From the NCBI RefSeq assembly GCF_003438075.1, contig NZ_QSTA01000004.1, forward strand, positions 81,537 through 145,536: 64,000 nucleotides of DNA. Direction: 5' to 3'. A model generated the notes under the pieces. It was given only the letters and a program-made list of their open reading frames with translations, made no database searches and was not told the DNA's origin. Both the position numbers and the translations under genes were made by a program. Below are positions 27,421-36,319 of the stretch, in pieces; the first letter of the stretch is position 1, and every line of letters starts with the position of its first letter. The DNA comes from Eubacterium sp. OM08-24 (GTDB lineage Bacteria > Bacillota > Clostridia > Oscillospirales > Acutalibacteraceae).

Positions 27421-27912
27421 TTAAAGTGTGTGATAGTAAATTACTATGTCTTCGTAATCTCCGCTTTTGAGCAAAAATCCGTTTGGAATTGTACCAAGCT
27501 CGACAAAGCCGAGTTTTTTGTAGAGATGTCGGGCAGAAATATTTGACTTTACAACTGCGTTGAATTGTAAAATTTTAAATCCGTTTTCCTTGCCTTGAAC
27601 AAGGCAATCCGAAACAAGTTTTTCACCGATATGTAAATTTCTTGCACTGCTTTTTACAGCATAGCTTGCGTTGCAAATGTGACCGCATCTGCCTACATTG
27701 TTGGGATGAAGAATGTATAAGCCTAAAATTTCGTGACTTTCGGTATTTTCCGCAACCGCACAATATGTTTGTGAACCAAAAAACTCTGCGCCGCTGTTTT
27801 CGTCAAGTAAATCAAGCTGCGGAAAGGCTGTTCCGTCCTCTACAACTTCGTTCCAGATTTCAACCATGGCAGGGTAATCGCTTATGACTGCTTTGCGAAT
27901 ATTTATTTCCAT
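27421..27912 (-). CDS. GNAT-family N-acetyltransferase
   Basis: 163 aa. INIRKAVISDYPAMVEIWNEV is a GNAT beta1-alpha1 start. The region around LHIGEKLVSDCL occupies the acetyl-CoA pyrophosphate loop, but the canonical R/Q-x2-G-x-G/A is degenerate. SARHLYKKLGFVELG is the typical C-terminal helix-strand. Substrate unknown. Convergent with the ElaA-like gene and monocistronic. Confidence 0.8.
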   Translation of the reverse strand: MEINIRKAVISDYPAMVEIWNEVVEDGTAFPQLDLLDENSGAEFFGSQTYCAVAENTESHEILGLYILHPNNVGRCGHICNASYAVKSSARNLHIGEKLVSDCLVQGKENGFKILQFNAVVKSNISARHLYKKLGFVELGTIPNGFLLKSGDYEDIVIYYHTL

Positions 27913-28097
27913 AAAATCAACCTTTTGTGCGTAATCTACTAATATTTTAGCACTTAGTTTTTCTTTGTCAATATGGATTGATTTATCGGTGTAAAAGTAT
28001 TATAATTAGTATCTAAGACAGTACAATTTGATTTGTAAAAAATACAGATGTTTACGGTATTAAATTAGATGCGAATAAAAATAAAAGAGGTAGTTTG

Positions 28098-29276
28098 ATG
28101 GATTACTTAAAGAGAACCTGGGCAGAGGTATCGCTTGATGCAATTAAGCATAATTTTAATGAAATAAAAAGCAAGGTAAACGGCAGAGCAAAGATTTGTT
28201 GCGTTATAAAAGCAGACGGTTACGGTCACGGCGCCGTTGAACTTTCTAAACTCTATGAGCAGCTTGGCGCTGACTTTTTTGCCGTTTCAAATATTGACGA
28301 GGGTATAGAAATTCGTGAGGCAGGCGCAACACTTCCTATCGTAATTTTAGGATTTACTCCTGCAAATGAGGCTAAGCGACTTGCAGAATACAATATTTCT
28401 CAGGCGGTTTACAGCCTTGATTATGCAAAAATGCTTTCTAAGGCTTGTTGTGAGCAGAATGTGGTTTGTAAAATTCACATCAAAGTTGATACCGGTATGA
28501 GCAGAATAGGTTTTATGTGTCAGGAATTTCCGAGAGATGATTATTCTGTCGAAGAAATTAGAACAGCCTGCACTCTAAAAAATCTTGAGCTTGAGGGTAT
28601 GTTTACTCATTTCTGTGTGTCGGATGAAGCCGAGGACGGCAAAGACTTTACAGAAAAGCAGTACAGTTGCTTTTCTTATGTAAGGGATAAACTTAAAGAA
28701 TCGGGAATTAACATTAAGATTTGCCACTGTTCAAACAGCGGTGCTATTGAAGATTACGAGCATACATATTGCGATATGGTAAGAGCGGGTATTATACTTT
28801 ACGGACTTGCTCCGTCATATAAAATTCAGAATAATTTAAATCTTATTCCCGCAATGACTTTAAAATCAACGGTTGCATATGTAAAAAATCTTAAAAAGGG
28901 TGCTGATATTTCATACGGAAGAACATTTACCGCTCCTAAAGATATGAAGATTGCAACTGTTCCGATTGGATATGCCGACGGTTTTATTCGTCAGAACGCA
29001 AAGGACGGATATATGCTTGTCAACGGTAAAAAAGCAAAAATTGTGGGCAGAATATGTATGGACCAGACTATGATTGATGTTACCGATATTGAAGATGTAA
29101 AAATCGGTGACGAGGTAGTGATTTTCGGAACAGGCGAAAACGGCGAAATGACAGCCGATGACCTTGCAAAAAATACTGATACTATTAACTATGAAGTAGT
29201 TTGCCTTGTAGGCAAGCGTGTACCGAGAATTTATATTAAAAACGGAAAAGTAATGGATGTGATGTATAAGCTATGA
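28098..29276 (+). CDS. alr: alanine racemase
   Basis: 392 aa fold-type III PLP enzyme. KADGYGHGAVEL carries the PLP lysine; the C-terminal domain has ISYGRTF (catalytic Tyr region), VPIGYADGFIR and GRICMDQTMIDVT. Makes D-alanine for peptidoglycan. Start ATG 28098 follows AGAGGTAG. It overlaps polA by 4 nt (ATGA), an unusual but clear translational coupling. Confidence 0.96.
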   Translation: MDYLKRTWAEVSLDAIKHNFNEIKSKVNGRAKICCVIKADGYGHGAVELSKLYEQLGADFFAVSNIDEGIEIREAGATLPIVILGFTPANEAKRLAEYNISQAVYSLDYAKMLSKACCEQNVVCKIHIKVDTGMSRIGFMCQEFPRDDYSVEEIRTACTLKNLELEGMFTHFCVSDEAEDGKDFTEKQYSCFSYVRDKLKESGINIKICHCSNSGAIEDYEHTYCDMVRAGIILYGLAPSYKIQNNLNLIPAMTLKSTVAYVKNLKKGADISYGRTFTAPKDMKIATVPIGYADGFIRQNAKDGYMLVNGKKAKIVGRICMDQTMIDVTDIEDVKIGDEVVIFGTGENGEMTADDLAKNTDTINYEVVCLVGKRVPRIYIKNGKVMDVMYKL

Positions 29277-31831
29277 GAATGCTTGTTATTGACGGAAACA
29301 GTATAGTAAACCGTGCTTTTTACGGAATAAGACCGCTTACAACAAAAGACGGTCAGTTTACAAATGCGATTTACGGATTTCTTACAATGCTCACAAAAAT
29401 AAAAAACGAAGAAAATCCCGATGCGGTAGCTATTGCTTTTGACCTTAAAGCTCCTACATTCCGCCACAAGGCATATGCAGGCTACAAGGCAACAAGAAAA
29501 GGTATGCCGGAAGAGCTTGCCTCACAGATTAAACCGCTAAAAGAGCTTTTACAGCTTTTGGGTTATACTCTTGTGACCTGCGAGGGATATGAGGCCGACG
29601 ATATTTTGGGAACATTTGCAAAGGCTTGCGAGAAAAACGGCAACGAATGTGTGATTGCGACAGGTGACCGTGACAGCTTACAGCTTGTTTCCGATACAAC
29701 AACAGTGCATCTCTGCACAAACAAGCAAGACATCAGTTATACACCTGCAAAAATTCTTGAGGATTACGGCGTTACACCAAAACAGCTTATAGAAATTAAG
29801 GCTATTCAAGGCGATTCGTCCGATAATATTCCCGGTGTTGCGGGAATCGGCCCTAAGGGCGCAGGCGATTTGATTTCACGCTTTGGCAGTGTTGATTACA
29901 TTTACAGCCATATTGACGAGATAGATGTTAAGGACGGCATCAGAAATAAACTTAAAAATTCCGAGGAAAATGCGAAGTTAAGCCGTATACTCGGTGAGAT
30001 TTTCTGCGAAGTTCCTATCAATACAAATGTTGAGGATTACAAAGTCGAATTAAAAGATCCCGAAGAATGTGCGAGGTTTATGGCAAAACTTGAGCTATTC
30101 TCGCTTATCGACAAACTCGGATTAAAAGAAATGCCGACAGCGGAGGAAAAGCCTACAGCTGTGCAGAACTTTGAAGTTGTAGAAAATGCAGATGCTAATA
30201 TTCTGTATGAGAATATTAAAAAACAGGGTAAGGTATATTTTAAAACTGATTTTTCTGATATAGAAAATCCTGTTTGCAACATTCTTTTTGACGGTAAAGT
30301 TTATATTGTTAAGGATAACGAATTTTTCGACAAACTTCTTGAAAATGAAGAAATTTTGAAATTTACTCACGGCAGTAAGACAGTTTTTGCTTATGCCGAT
30401 AAGAAGAATATTGAAGTAAAATCGCTTGCGTTTGATATTGAACTTGCGGCATATCTTATTGAGCCGTCATCAAAAGATTACAGTGACGAAAATTTATGCG
30501 GCGGTTACGGAATAACGCTTCCGAAAAACGAGAAGTTTTCGGAACTTTCCGCTCTTGCCGTATATGATGTGCTTTGCGAAAAACTTAAGAAAGATATAGA
30601 TACAAACGAACAGGAAAAGCTGTTGACAGATATTGAAATTCCTCTTGCAAAGGTGCTTGCTAAAATGGAGAACCTCGGATTTGCCGTTGACAGGCAGGGG
30701 ATAGAGGACTACGGCAAGATATTGCACGAACAGATAAAAAATCTTGAAAATGAGATATACACAAGCATCGGTTATGAATTTAATATAAATTCTCCGAAAC
30801 AGCTTGGCAAGGCGCTTTTTGAAGATTTAGGACTTCCGTGTAAGAAGAAAACAAAAAGCGGTTACAGCACAAACGCAGAGGTGCTTGAAAGTCTGCGCTA
30901 CGAACATCCTGCGGTTGAAATGGTGCTTTCGTACCGTACGCTTGCAAAACTTTATTCAACCTATTGCGAGGGGCTGTTAAAGGTTATTGCCGAGGACGGC
31001 AGAATACACTCAAGTTTTAATCAAACCGAAACCAGAACGGGAAGAATCAGCTCAACAGAGCCTAATTTACAAAATATCCCTGTCCGTACAGAAATCGGCA
31101 GAGAATTGAGAAGGTTTTTTGCCGCAAGAGAGGGTTGGGTGCTTGTTGATGCCGACTATTCTCAGATTGAATTAAGAGTGCTTGCTCATATTTCGGGCGA
31201 TAAAAATATGATAGAGGCATTTAATACGAATGCCGATATTCACACTATTACAGCGTCACAGGTGTTTAATATGCCTGTTGAAATGGTTAATTCCACAATG
31301 CGCAGCCGTGCCAAGGCGGTAAACTTCGGTATAGTTTACGGAATCGGTGCTTACTCACTTGCTAAGGATATTAAAGTAACCAATAAAGAGGCATCTAAAT
31401 ATATTAAAGACTACCTCGCTCATTACAGCGGCGTTGACGAATATATGAAAAATGTCGTTGAAAAAGCAAAGCGTGACGGTTATGTTGAAACAATGTTCGG
31501 CAGAAGAAGATATTTACCTGAACTTAGCTCGGGCAAGCATATGATGAGAGCTTTCGGTGAGCGTGTGGCAAGAAATATGCCGATTCAGGGCACTGCCGCA
31601 GATATTATTAAAATCGCAATGATTAAGGTTGACGAAAGAATGAAAAAAGAGGGCTTGCAGGCAAGGCTTATTTTGCAGGTGCACGATGAGTTGATTGTCG
31701 AGGCTCCCGAAAACGAAAAGGAAACAGTGGCAAAGCTGTTGCAGGAGGAAATGGAAAACGCTGTAAAGCTGTCTGTTCCGCTCACTGCCGATGCCGCTGT
31801 CGGAAGGACTTGGTATGATGCCAAAAAATAA
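29273..31831 (+). CDS. polA: DNA polymerase I
   Basis: 852 aa. 5'-3' exonuclease/FEN domain about 1-290 (LVIDGNSIVNRAFYG, GYEADDILGT, GDRDSLQLV, GDSSDNIPGV). The middle region (about 300-465) has the 3'-5' exonuclease fold but lacks the D-x-E pair, so proofreading is probably lost, as in Bacillus PolI. Polymerase domain about 470-852: DADYSQIELRVLAH (motif A), RSRAKAVNFGIVYG (motif B) and LQVHDELI (motif C). Functions in repair and Okazaki fragment maturation. Overlaps alr at its start and the phosphatase gene at its end. Confidence 0.97.
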   Translation: MRMLVIDGNSIVNRAFYGIRPLTTKDGQFTNAIYGFLTMLTKIKNEENPDAVAIAFDLKAPTFRHKAYAGYKATRKGMPEELASQIKPLKELLQLLGYTLVTCEGYEADDILGTFAKACEKNGNECVIATGDRDSLQLVSDTTTVHLCTNKQDISYTPAKILEDYGVTPKQLIEIKAIQGDSSDNIPGVAGIGPKGAGDLISRFGSVDYIYSHIDEIDVKDGIRNKLKNSEENAKLSRILGEIFCEVPINTNVEDYKVELKDPEECARFMAKLELFSLIDKLGLKEMPTAEEKPTAVQNFEVVENADANILYENIKKQGKVYFKTDFSDIENPVCNILFDGKVYIVKDNEFFDKLLENEEILKFTHGSKTVFAYADKKNIEVKSLAFDIELAAYLIEPSSKDYSDENLCGGYGITLPKNEKFSELSALAVYDVLCEKLKKDIDTNEQEKLLTDIEIPLAKVLAKMENLGFAVDRQGIEDYGKILHEQIKNLENEIYTSIGYEFNINSPKQLGKALFEDLGLPCKKKTKSGYSTNAEVLESLRYEHPAVEMVLSYRTLAKLYSTYCEGLLKVIAEDGRIHSSFNQTETRTGRISSTEPNLQNIPVRTEIGRELRRFFAAREGWVLVDADYSQIELRVLAHISGDKNMIEAFNTNADIHTITASQVFNMPVEMVNSTMRSRAKAVNFGIVYGIGAYSLAKDIKVTNKEASKYIKDYLAHYSGVDEYMKNVVEKAKRDGYVETMFGRRRYLPELSSGKHMMRAFGERVARNMPIQGTAADIIKIAMIKVDERMKKEGLQARLILQVHDELIVEAPENEKETVAKLLQEEMENAVKLSVPLTADAAVGRTWYDAKK

Positions 31832-32246
31832 AATTATGTTTGTATGCACAGGCAATACTTGCCGCAGCCCTATGGCAGAGGCAATATTTAACCGTTTTGC
31901 AGAGGAAAAAGGACTTGCCGTAAGGGCAGAGAGTATGGGTACAACAACCGTAACAGGTATGCCTGTTTCTGAAAATTCGGTTGAAGTCTGCAAAGAAATC
32001 GGTATTGATATTTCAGATATGCATTCTACGGCTTATTCCGATAAAAAACTTGATGAATACGATAAGTTTTATTGTATGTCGGTAAGTCATAAGTTTTTCC
32101 TTATGACACAGTGCGCTGTCCCTGCCGATAAAATCGAGGTTATTAATGTTGCCGACCCGTATATGTGCGGCGTTGAGGTTTACAGACAGTGCCGAGATGA
32201 AATTTGCAGTGCCGTTAAGGAAATTTTAAAACAATATGAGAATTGA
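31815..32246 (+). CDS. low-molecular-weight protein-tyrosine phosphatase
   Basis: 143 aa. FVCTGNTCRSPMAEAIF is the C-x5-R-S P-loop, and the general-acid Asp lies in NVADPYMCGVEVY (DPY), both near their usual positions. A GGAAGGA stretch precedes the ATG pair at 31815/31818, within the 3' end of polA. In Firmicutes such enzymes act on tyrosine- or arginine-phosphorylated proteins (YwlE/PtpB type); the presence of Thr in CTGNTC fits the arginine-phosphatase subgroup, but this is not decisive. Overlaps rimI by 11 nt. Confidence 0.85.
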   Translation: MMPKNKIMFVCTGNTCRSPMAEAIFNRFAEEKGLAVRAESMGTTTVTGMPVSENSVEVCKEIGIDISDMHSTAYSDKKLDEYDKFYCMSVSHKFFLMTQCAVPADKIEVINVADPYMCGVEVYRQCRDEICSAVKEILKQYEN

Positions 32247-32670
32247 AGAAATGAAAGAAAGCCACCTTTTACAGGTGGCAGAGATTGAAAATAAATGCTT
32301 TTCTCATCCGTGGTCATTAAAAAGTCTTGAGTTTGAACTAAAAAACAACGGCTCGCATTTTTATGTAAGTGTTGAGGACGATAAGGTTCTCGGCTACATA
32401 GGAATGAATGTTGTTGTTGACGAAGGATATATTTTTAATGTGGCGGTTGATGAAAACGCACGAAAAAAGGGCATAGGTACGGCTTTGATAAATACTCTTG
32501 TTACCTTTGCCAAGAAAAACAGCCTGGCTTTTTTGACTCTTGAGGTAAGACAATCCAATGAAAATGCAATAAGACTGTATTCAAACGCAGGCTTTGTTAA
32601 GGTGGGTGAGAGAAAGAATTATTATTCTGAACCTGCCGAAAACGCAATACTGATGACAAAGTATTTTTGA
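32236..32670 (+). CDS. rimI: ribosomal-protein-alanine N-acetyltransferase RimI
   Basis: 144 aa GNAT. Begins RIEEMKESHLLQVAEIENKCFSHPWS, a classic RimI N-terminus. The acetyl-CoA loop is ARKKGIGTALIN, followed by LEVRQSNENAIRLYSNAGF and KVGERKNYYSEPAENA. Position directly upstream of tsaD is the common tsaB-rimI-tsaD arrangement with tsaB missing here. N-alpha-acetylates ribosomal or other proteins. Overlaps the phosphatase gene by 11 nt. Confidence 0.92.
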   Translation: MRIEEMKESHLLQVAEIENKCFSHPWSLKSLEFELKNNGSHFYVSVEDDKVLGYIGMNVVVDEGYIFNVAVDENARKKGIGTALINTLVTFAKKNSLAFLTLEVRQSNENAIRLYSNAGFVKVGERKNYYSEPAENAILMTKYF

Positions 32671-32691
32671 TAAAACGAAAGGATTATTTTT

Positions 32692-33699
32692 ATGAAGATA
32701 CTTGCAATAGAGTCCTCTTGTGACGAAACCGCAGCAGCGGTTGTTGAGGACGGAAGAAAAGTTATATCCTCTGTTGTTGCCTCTCAGGTTGAGGAGCATA
32801 AACTGTATGGCGGTGTTGTTCCCGAAATTGCATCCCGCCGACACGCCGAGGCAATAGTGCCTGTTGTAAAAAGTTCGCTTGAACAGGCAGAGCTTACTCT
32901 AAAAGAAATCGACGCCATTGCGGTTACATATGCTCCGGGTCTTATCGGTGCGTTGCTTGTGGGCGTTAATTTTGCAAAGGGACTTTCCCTCTCAACGGGA
33001 CTTCCGCTTGTGCCTACTCATCATTTAAGATCGCATATTGCGTCTAATTATATTTCTAATCAAGAATTAAAACCGCCTTTTCTTTGTCTTGTTGTATCGG
33101 GCGGTCACAGTCATATTGTAATGGTTGAGGATTACACCAAAATGCGTATTATCGGCAAGACAAGAGATGATGCGGCAGGCGAGGCTTTTGACAAGGCGGC
33201 AAGAACTATGGGTATGCCGTATCCGGGCGGAATTGCTCTTGATAAGGTGGCAGAGAACGGAGATCCGTTTGCTTTTAAGCTGCCAAGACCAACGGTAAGC
33301 GGTTCACAGTATGATTTCAGCTTTTCGGGACTTAAAACGGCTGTAATTAATCTTATTCATAATTCTGCGCAAAAGGGCATAGAACTTAACAAAGCCGATG
33401 TTTGCGCATCTTTCAGATATGCGGTTGTAGACTGCTTAAAAACTAACTTTTTGAAAGCCGCCGAGGATTTAAAGGTCGAAAAATTGGTTATTGCAGGCGG
33501 TGTGTCTGCAAACAGACTTTTGCGTTCTTCTTTACAGGAAGAATGTAATAAGCGTGGACTTGCTTTTTATATGCCCGAAAAATCTCTTTGCGGTGACAAT
33601 GCGGCAATGGTTGGCTCGCAGGGATATTATGAATATTTGAGCGGTAATATTGCAAGCACAGACCTTAACGCTTTTGCAACAATGAGTATAGAGCTGTAA
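32692..33699 (+). CDS. tsaD: tRNA N6-adenosine threonylcarbamoyltransferase
   Basis: 335 aa ASKHA-fold protein. LAIESSCDETAAAVVEDGR start, VPTHHLRSHIAS (the metal-binding H-x3-H), VVSGGHSHIV, and C-terminal IAGGVSANRLLR with GDNAAMVG. Works with TsaB, TsaE and TsaC for t6A37; those partners are not visible here. The Arg-Ser in HHLRSH replaces the more usual Glu-Gly without losing either His. RBS AAAGGA. Confidence 0.97.
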   Translation: MKILAIESSCDETAAAVVEDGRKVISSVVASQVEEHKLYGGVVPEIASRRHAEAIVPVVKSSLEQAELTLKEIDAIAVTYAPGLIGALLVGVNFAKGLSLSTGLPLVPTHHLRSHIASNYISNQELKPPFLCLVVSGGHSHIVMVEDYTKMRIIGKTRDDAAGEAFDKAARTMGMPYPGGIALDKVAENGDPFAFKLPRPTVSGSQYDFSFSGLKTAVINLIHNSAQKGIELNKADVCASFRYAVVDCLKTNFLKAAEDLKVEKLVIAGGVSANRLLRSSLQEECNKRGLAFYMPEKSLCGDNAAMVGSQGYYEYLSGNIASTDLNAFATMSIEL

Positions 33700-33737
33700 G
33701 AAATGTGTATAAATTTGTGCCGTTTAGTATTTTATTG

Positions 33738-33766
33738 TTGACATTTTTTGCCCTGTAATTTATAAT
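33738..33766 (+). promoter_or_regulatory. sigma-A promoter
   Basis: TTGACA (33738-33743), 17-nt spacer, TATAAT (33761-33766), 63 nt upstream of the next ATG. Confidence 0.8.
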
Positions 33767-33828
33767 AGACATTAAAGCAATTATATGTATAATTTGTTTT
33801 AATGCTTATTAAAATTTGGAGGAAAATT

Positions 33829-34326
33829 ATGGACAATTACAACAACGATTCTTGGAATAATAACCAAAATCCACAGCAAAATCAGAATACATATTCTGCA
33901 CAGGACTATCAGCAGCCATACGGTTCGCAAAACTATTCCGCACAGGATTATCAGCAGCCTTATGGCGCAGACAACAGTCAGAATAATTCTTACCAGCAGC
34001 CTTATGGCTCAGGCTACAATCAAACACCGTCTTATCAGCAGCCAAACTATAACAATATCAACAATGATGACGAGCATGTTTCTGTACTTATGTGGATTGG
34101 TATATTCTGTATCAACCTTATTCCTTGTGTGGGCAGCCTTGTTTATTTCATAATGATGTTTGTATGGGCATTTGGCAGCACACCTAAAAAGTCACTTAAA
34201 AACTTTGCAAGAGCACAGCTGATTGTACTTGCTGTTGTTGTTGTTATTTTTCTTATTTTGTTTATTACTTCATTGGCAACAGGAGCTGCTATATTTAGCA
34301 GCACAAATCGTTACAGCTATTATTAA
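33829..34326 (+). CDS. membrane protein with Q/N/Y/P-rich repeat N-terminus
   Basis: 165 aa; ATG 33829 follows GGAGG. Residues 1-80 are low complexity with tandem YSAQDYQQPYG-type units (five QQPYG/QQPNY copies). Two hydrophobic segments follow: about 88-112 (MWIGIFCINLIPCVGSLVYF) and about 128-150 (LIVLAVVVVIFLILFIT). This architecture (disordered QQPY tail plus two helices with a conserved short loop) is common in Firmicutes but functionally unassigned. The tail could phase-separate or bind wall polymers; that is speculation. Confidence 0.75.
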   Translation: MDNYNNDSWNNNQNPQQNQNTYSAQDYQQPYGSQNYSAQDYQQPYGADNSQNNSYQQPYGSGYNQTPSYQQPNYNNINNDDEHVSVLMWIGIFCINLIPCVGSLVYFIMMFVWAFGSTPKKSLKNFARAQLIVLAVVVVIFLILFITSLATGAAIFSSTNRYSYY

Positions 34327-34341
34327 TAGCACATTTCAGAG

Positions 34342-34761
34342 GTGGTAAAAATAATTACTCCATATAAAACCTATCAGAAAATATTGGTGTTTTTGTTGCC
34401 GTTTGCGTCTGTCGGATTTGCGTATTTGTTTTCGCTTTTCGTTTTCAGATACATAACATTACCATCCTGCTACCTGTATGAGCTTACGGGCATTTATTGC
34501 CCCGGCTGCGGCTGTACGAGGTCGGTTTTCGCTCTCATTCATGGAGATGTTTTGTTATCATTAAGGCAAAACCTCTTGGTGATATCCTCACTTATAGTAT
34601 TGTGCATACTTTATATAGAGTTTGTTTTCAGAGCATTCGGGAAAAAGCTCCGTACATTTATTCACAGCAAATACTTTTGGTGGACGGCATTCGTTATAGT
34701 AATGATATATGCTGTGCTTAGAAATATATTTCCTGTGCTTGCGCCTATTGAGTTTGCATAA
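34342..34761 (+). CDS. DUF2752 membrane protein
   Basis: 139 aa as drawn from GTG 34342. YLYELTGIYCPGCGCTRSVFALIHGDVLLSLRQN is the DUF2752 signature (split here: CPGCGCTRS, then H-GD, then the N-P/N-L turn) with flanking transmembrane helices, three in total. Function unknown; the Cys motif may bind a metal. The GTG start overlaps the best Shine-Dalgarno-like sequence (AGAGGTGG, 34338-34345), so the true start may be a non-ATG codon such as ATA/ATT around 34351-34356. It lies 15 nt downstream of the repeat protein and probably shares its transcript. Confidence 0.75.
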   Translation: MVKIITPYKTYQKILVFLLPFASVGFAYLFSLFVFRYITLPSCYLYELTGIYCPGCGCTRSVFALIHGDVLLSLRQNLLVISSLIVLCILYIEFVFRAFGKKLRTFIHSKYFWWTAFVIVMIYAVLRNIFPVLAPIEFA

Positions 34762-34777
34762 AATTTAATAATCACTT

Positions 34778-34809
34778 AAAAAGGCAATGAAAGTTGCCTT
34801 TTTATTTTT
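34778..34809 (+). terminator. intrinsic terminator after the DUF2752 gene
   Basis: Stem AAAAAGGCAA (34778-34787) / TTGCCTTTTT (34794-34803), loop TGAAAG, then ATTTTTG. Confidence 0.85.
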
Positions 34810-34829
34810 GAAAAAATTTTAAAAAAGTG

Positions 34830-34884
34830 TTGACAAACGGAAAATTATGGTATATACTATATATAAATATAGTAATCATTACTA
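34830..34884 (+). promoter_or_regulatory. rubrerythrin promoter with 7-1-7 palindromic operator
   Basis: TTGACA (34830-34835), 17-nt spacer, TATACT (34853-34858). Immediately downstream is the perfect palindrome TAGTAATCATTACTA (34870-34884), a 7-1-7 inverted repeat like Fur/PerR boxes. A repressor bound there would cover the start of transcription. Which regulator binds is inference; PerR/Fur type fits a peroxide-stress gene. Confidence 0.7.
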
Positions 34885-34935
34885 AAATTAATATTTTAAA
34901 TAGAAAATATGAGATTTTGAAAGGATTGAATTATT

Positions 34936-35475
34936 ATGGCAAACAAATATGCAGGCACACAGACAGAGAAAAACTTACTTGAGGCTTTCGCAGGCGAGTC
35001 ACAGGCAAGAAATAAATATACATACTTTGCGTCTAAGGCAAAGAAAGACGGCTTTGAGCAGATTTCATCTTTATTCCTTAAAACAGCCGATAATGAAAAG
35101 GAACACGCAAAAATGTGGTTCAAGGAATTAAACGGAATCGGTAGCACAGCCGAAAACCTTGCCGCAGCCGCTGAGGGTGAAAACTACGAGTGGACAGATA
35201 TGTACGAGGGATTTGCAAAGACAGCAGAGGAAGAGGGATTCCCTGAACTTGCAAAGAAATTCCGTATGGTTGGTGCAATCGAAAAAGCTCATGAGGAGCG
35301 CTATCGTGCATTGCTCCACAATGTAGAGATGCAGGAAGTTTTTGCAAAGAGCGAAGTTAAGGTATGGGAGTGCCGTAACTGCGGTCACATTGTAGTAGGT
35401 GAAAAAGCCCCTAAGGTATGTCCTGTATGCGCACATCCACAGTCATATTTTGAAATTCACGCAGAGAATTATTAA
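34936..35475 (+). CDS. rbr: rubrerythrin
   Basis: 179 aa. Four-helix di-iron domain with E-x2-R/E-x2-H ligand pairs ([37 protein letters not shown]) and a C-terminal rubredoxin domain (WECRNCGHI and [11 protein letters not shown]; two C-x2-C). NADH-dependent peroxide reductase protecting anaerobes. RBS AAAGGA. Controlled by the palindrome-bearing promoter upstream; the adjacent convergent gene is a metal-dependent regulator. Confidence 0.96.
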   Translation: MANKYAGTQTEKNLLEAFAGESQARNKYTYFASKAKKDGFEQISSLFLKTADNEKEHAKMWFKELNGIGSTAENLAAAAEGENYEWTDMYEGFAKTAEEEGFPELAKKFRMVGAIEKAHEERYRALLHNVEMQEVFAKSEVKVWECRNCGHIVVGEKAPKVCPVCAHPQSYFEIHAENY

Positions 35476-35586
35476 TTTGAGTGAATTGTGGTTTGACTTG
35501 TTTTTGTGAGCTACTGTGTAAAATTTAACTTTTAGTTTGCAAAATATAAAAGATTAAAAACCTCAACTTTGTGTGTAAAACACAAT

Positions 35587-35634
35587 AAAAAGCAGTCAGT
35601 ATTAAAACAACAATACTGACTGCTTTTTCTTTTG
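35587..35634. terminator. bidirectional terminator
   Basis: Perfect 17-bp stem starting AAAAAGCAGTCAG (35587-35603) and ending CTGACTGCTTTTT (35612-35628), loop of 8. It serves both rubrerythrin and the convergent regulator. Confidence 0.92.
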
Positions 35635-35639
35635 GTTAA

Positions 35640-36041
35640 TTATTCGTTGGTTTTGTTGGCAGCTTTATCGGCTAAAATTCCTGTAAGCTTTTTTAATGCA
35701 ATAAAGCTCTCTTCGCTTATATCGTGCTCAATTTTGCAGGAATCTTCATAGGCGGTGCTTTCGTTTACGCCGAGCGAGATCAAGAGCTCCGCAATGAAAT
35801 TGTGCTTTTCAAGAATTTTTTGCGCAATTTCCATTCCGCTGTCGGTTAAGGTGATGTAACCTTCGCCGTCCATAATAATGTAATTGTTCTCTCTTAATTT
35901 TTTCATAGCAACGCTTACGCTTGGCTTAGAAAATCCGAGCAGGTTCACTATATCTATTGAACGAACGCAGCCTCGTTTTTGCTGAATTAAAAGTATAGCC
36001 TCAAGATAATCTTCTGACGATTTGTGAACTGATAATGACAA
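35640..36041 (-). CDS. DtxR/MntR-family metal-dependent repressor
   Basis: 133 aa from TTG 36041, which lies 8 nt after AAGGAG; the GTG at 36050 overlaps that RBS. The helix-turn-helix SIDIVNLLGFSKPSVSVAMKKLRENNYI and the metal/dimer domain (E-x2-HNFIAELL, CKIEHDISEESF) are those of short MntR/IdeR proteins without an SH3 domain. Ligands C-x2-E-H and an N-terminal Asp/Glu (SSEDYLE) are in place. Probably represses Mn/Fe uptake genes; no transporter is adjacent. Upstream TGAACA/TGTTCA arms (36055-36080) might be an autoregulatory site. Confidence 0.85.
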   Translation of the reverse strand: MSLSVHKSSEDYLEAILLIQQKRGCVRSIDIVNLLGFSKPSVSVAMKKLRENNYIIMDGEGYITLTDSGMEIAQKILEKHNFIAELLISLGVNESTAYEDSCKIEHDISEESFIALKKLTGILADKAANKTNE

Positions 36042-36319
36042 TAAAAACACTCCTTGAACAATGATGAAAAATAATGTTCAATCCCAAAATACATTATGTT
36101 GATTAAATATTACAAAAACATTAAATGCTTATATGTATTTATTGTAACATATTTTAGAGGGATTGTAAAGTTAATAATTATTAATATCTTTATATTTGCC
36201 AAATATTTTTTAGTACAAAATTTTACTTGCTATTTTATGGAATATATCGTAAAATTATAGACAAAGGATAGCTATTAAAATCAGCTTGATATGATATATA
36301 GATGAAAGGACGATTTATT

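Noticed and set aside
33829..34070. Tandem DNA repeat as CRISPR-like array
   Set aside because: The repeats encode in-frame QQPYG units within a clear CDS with RBS and promoter.
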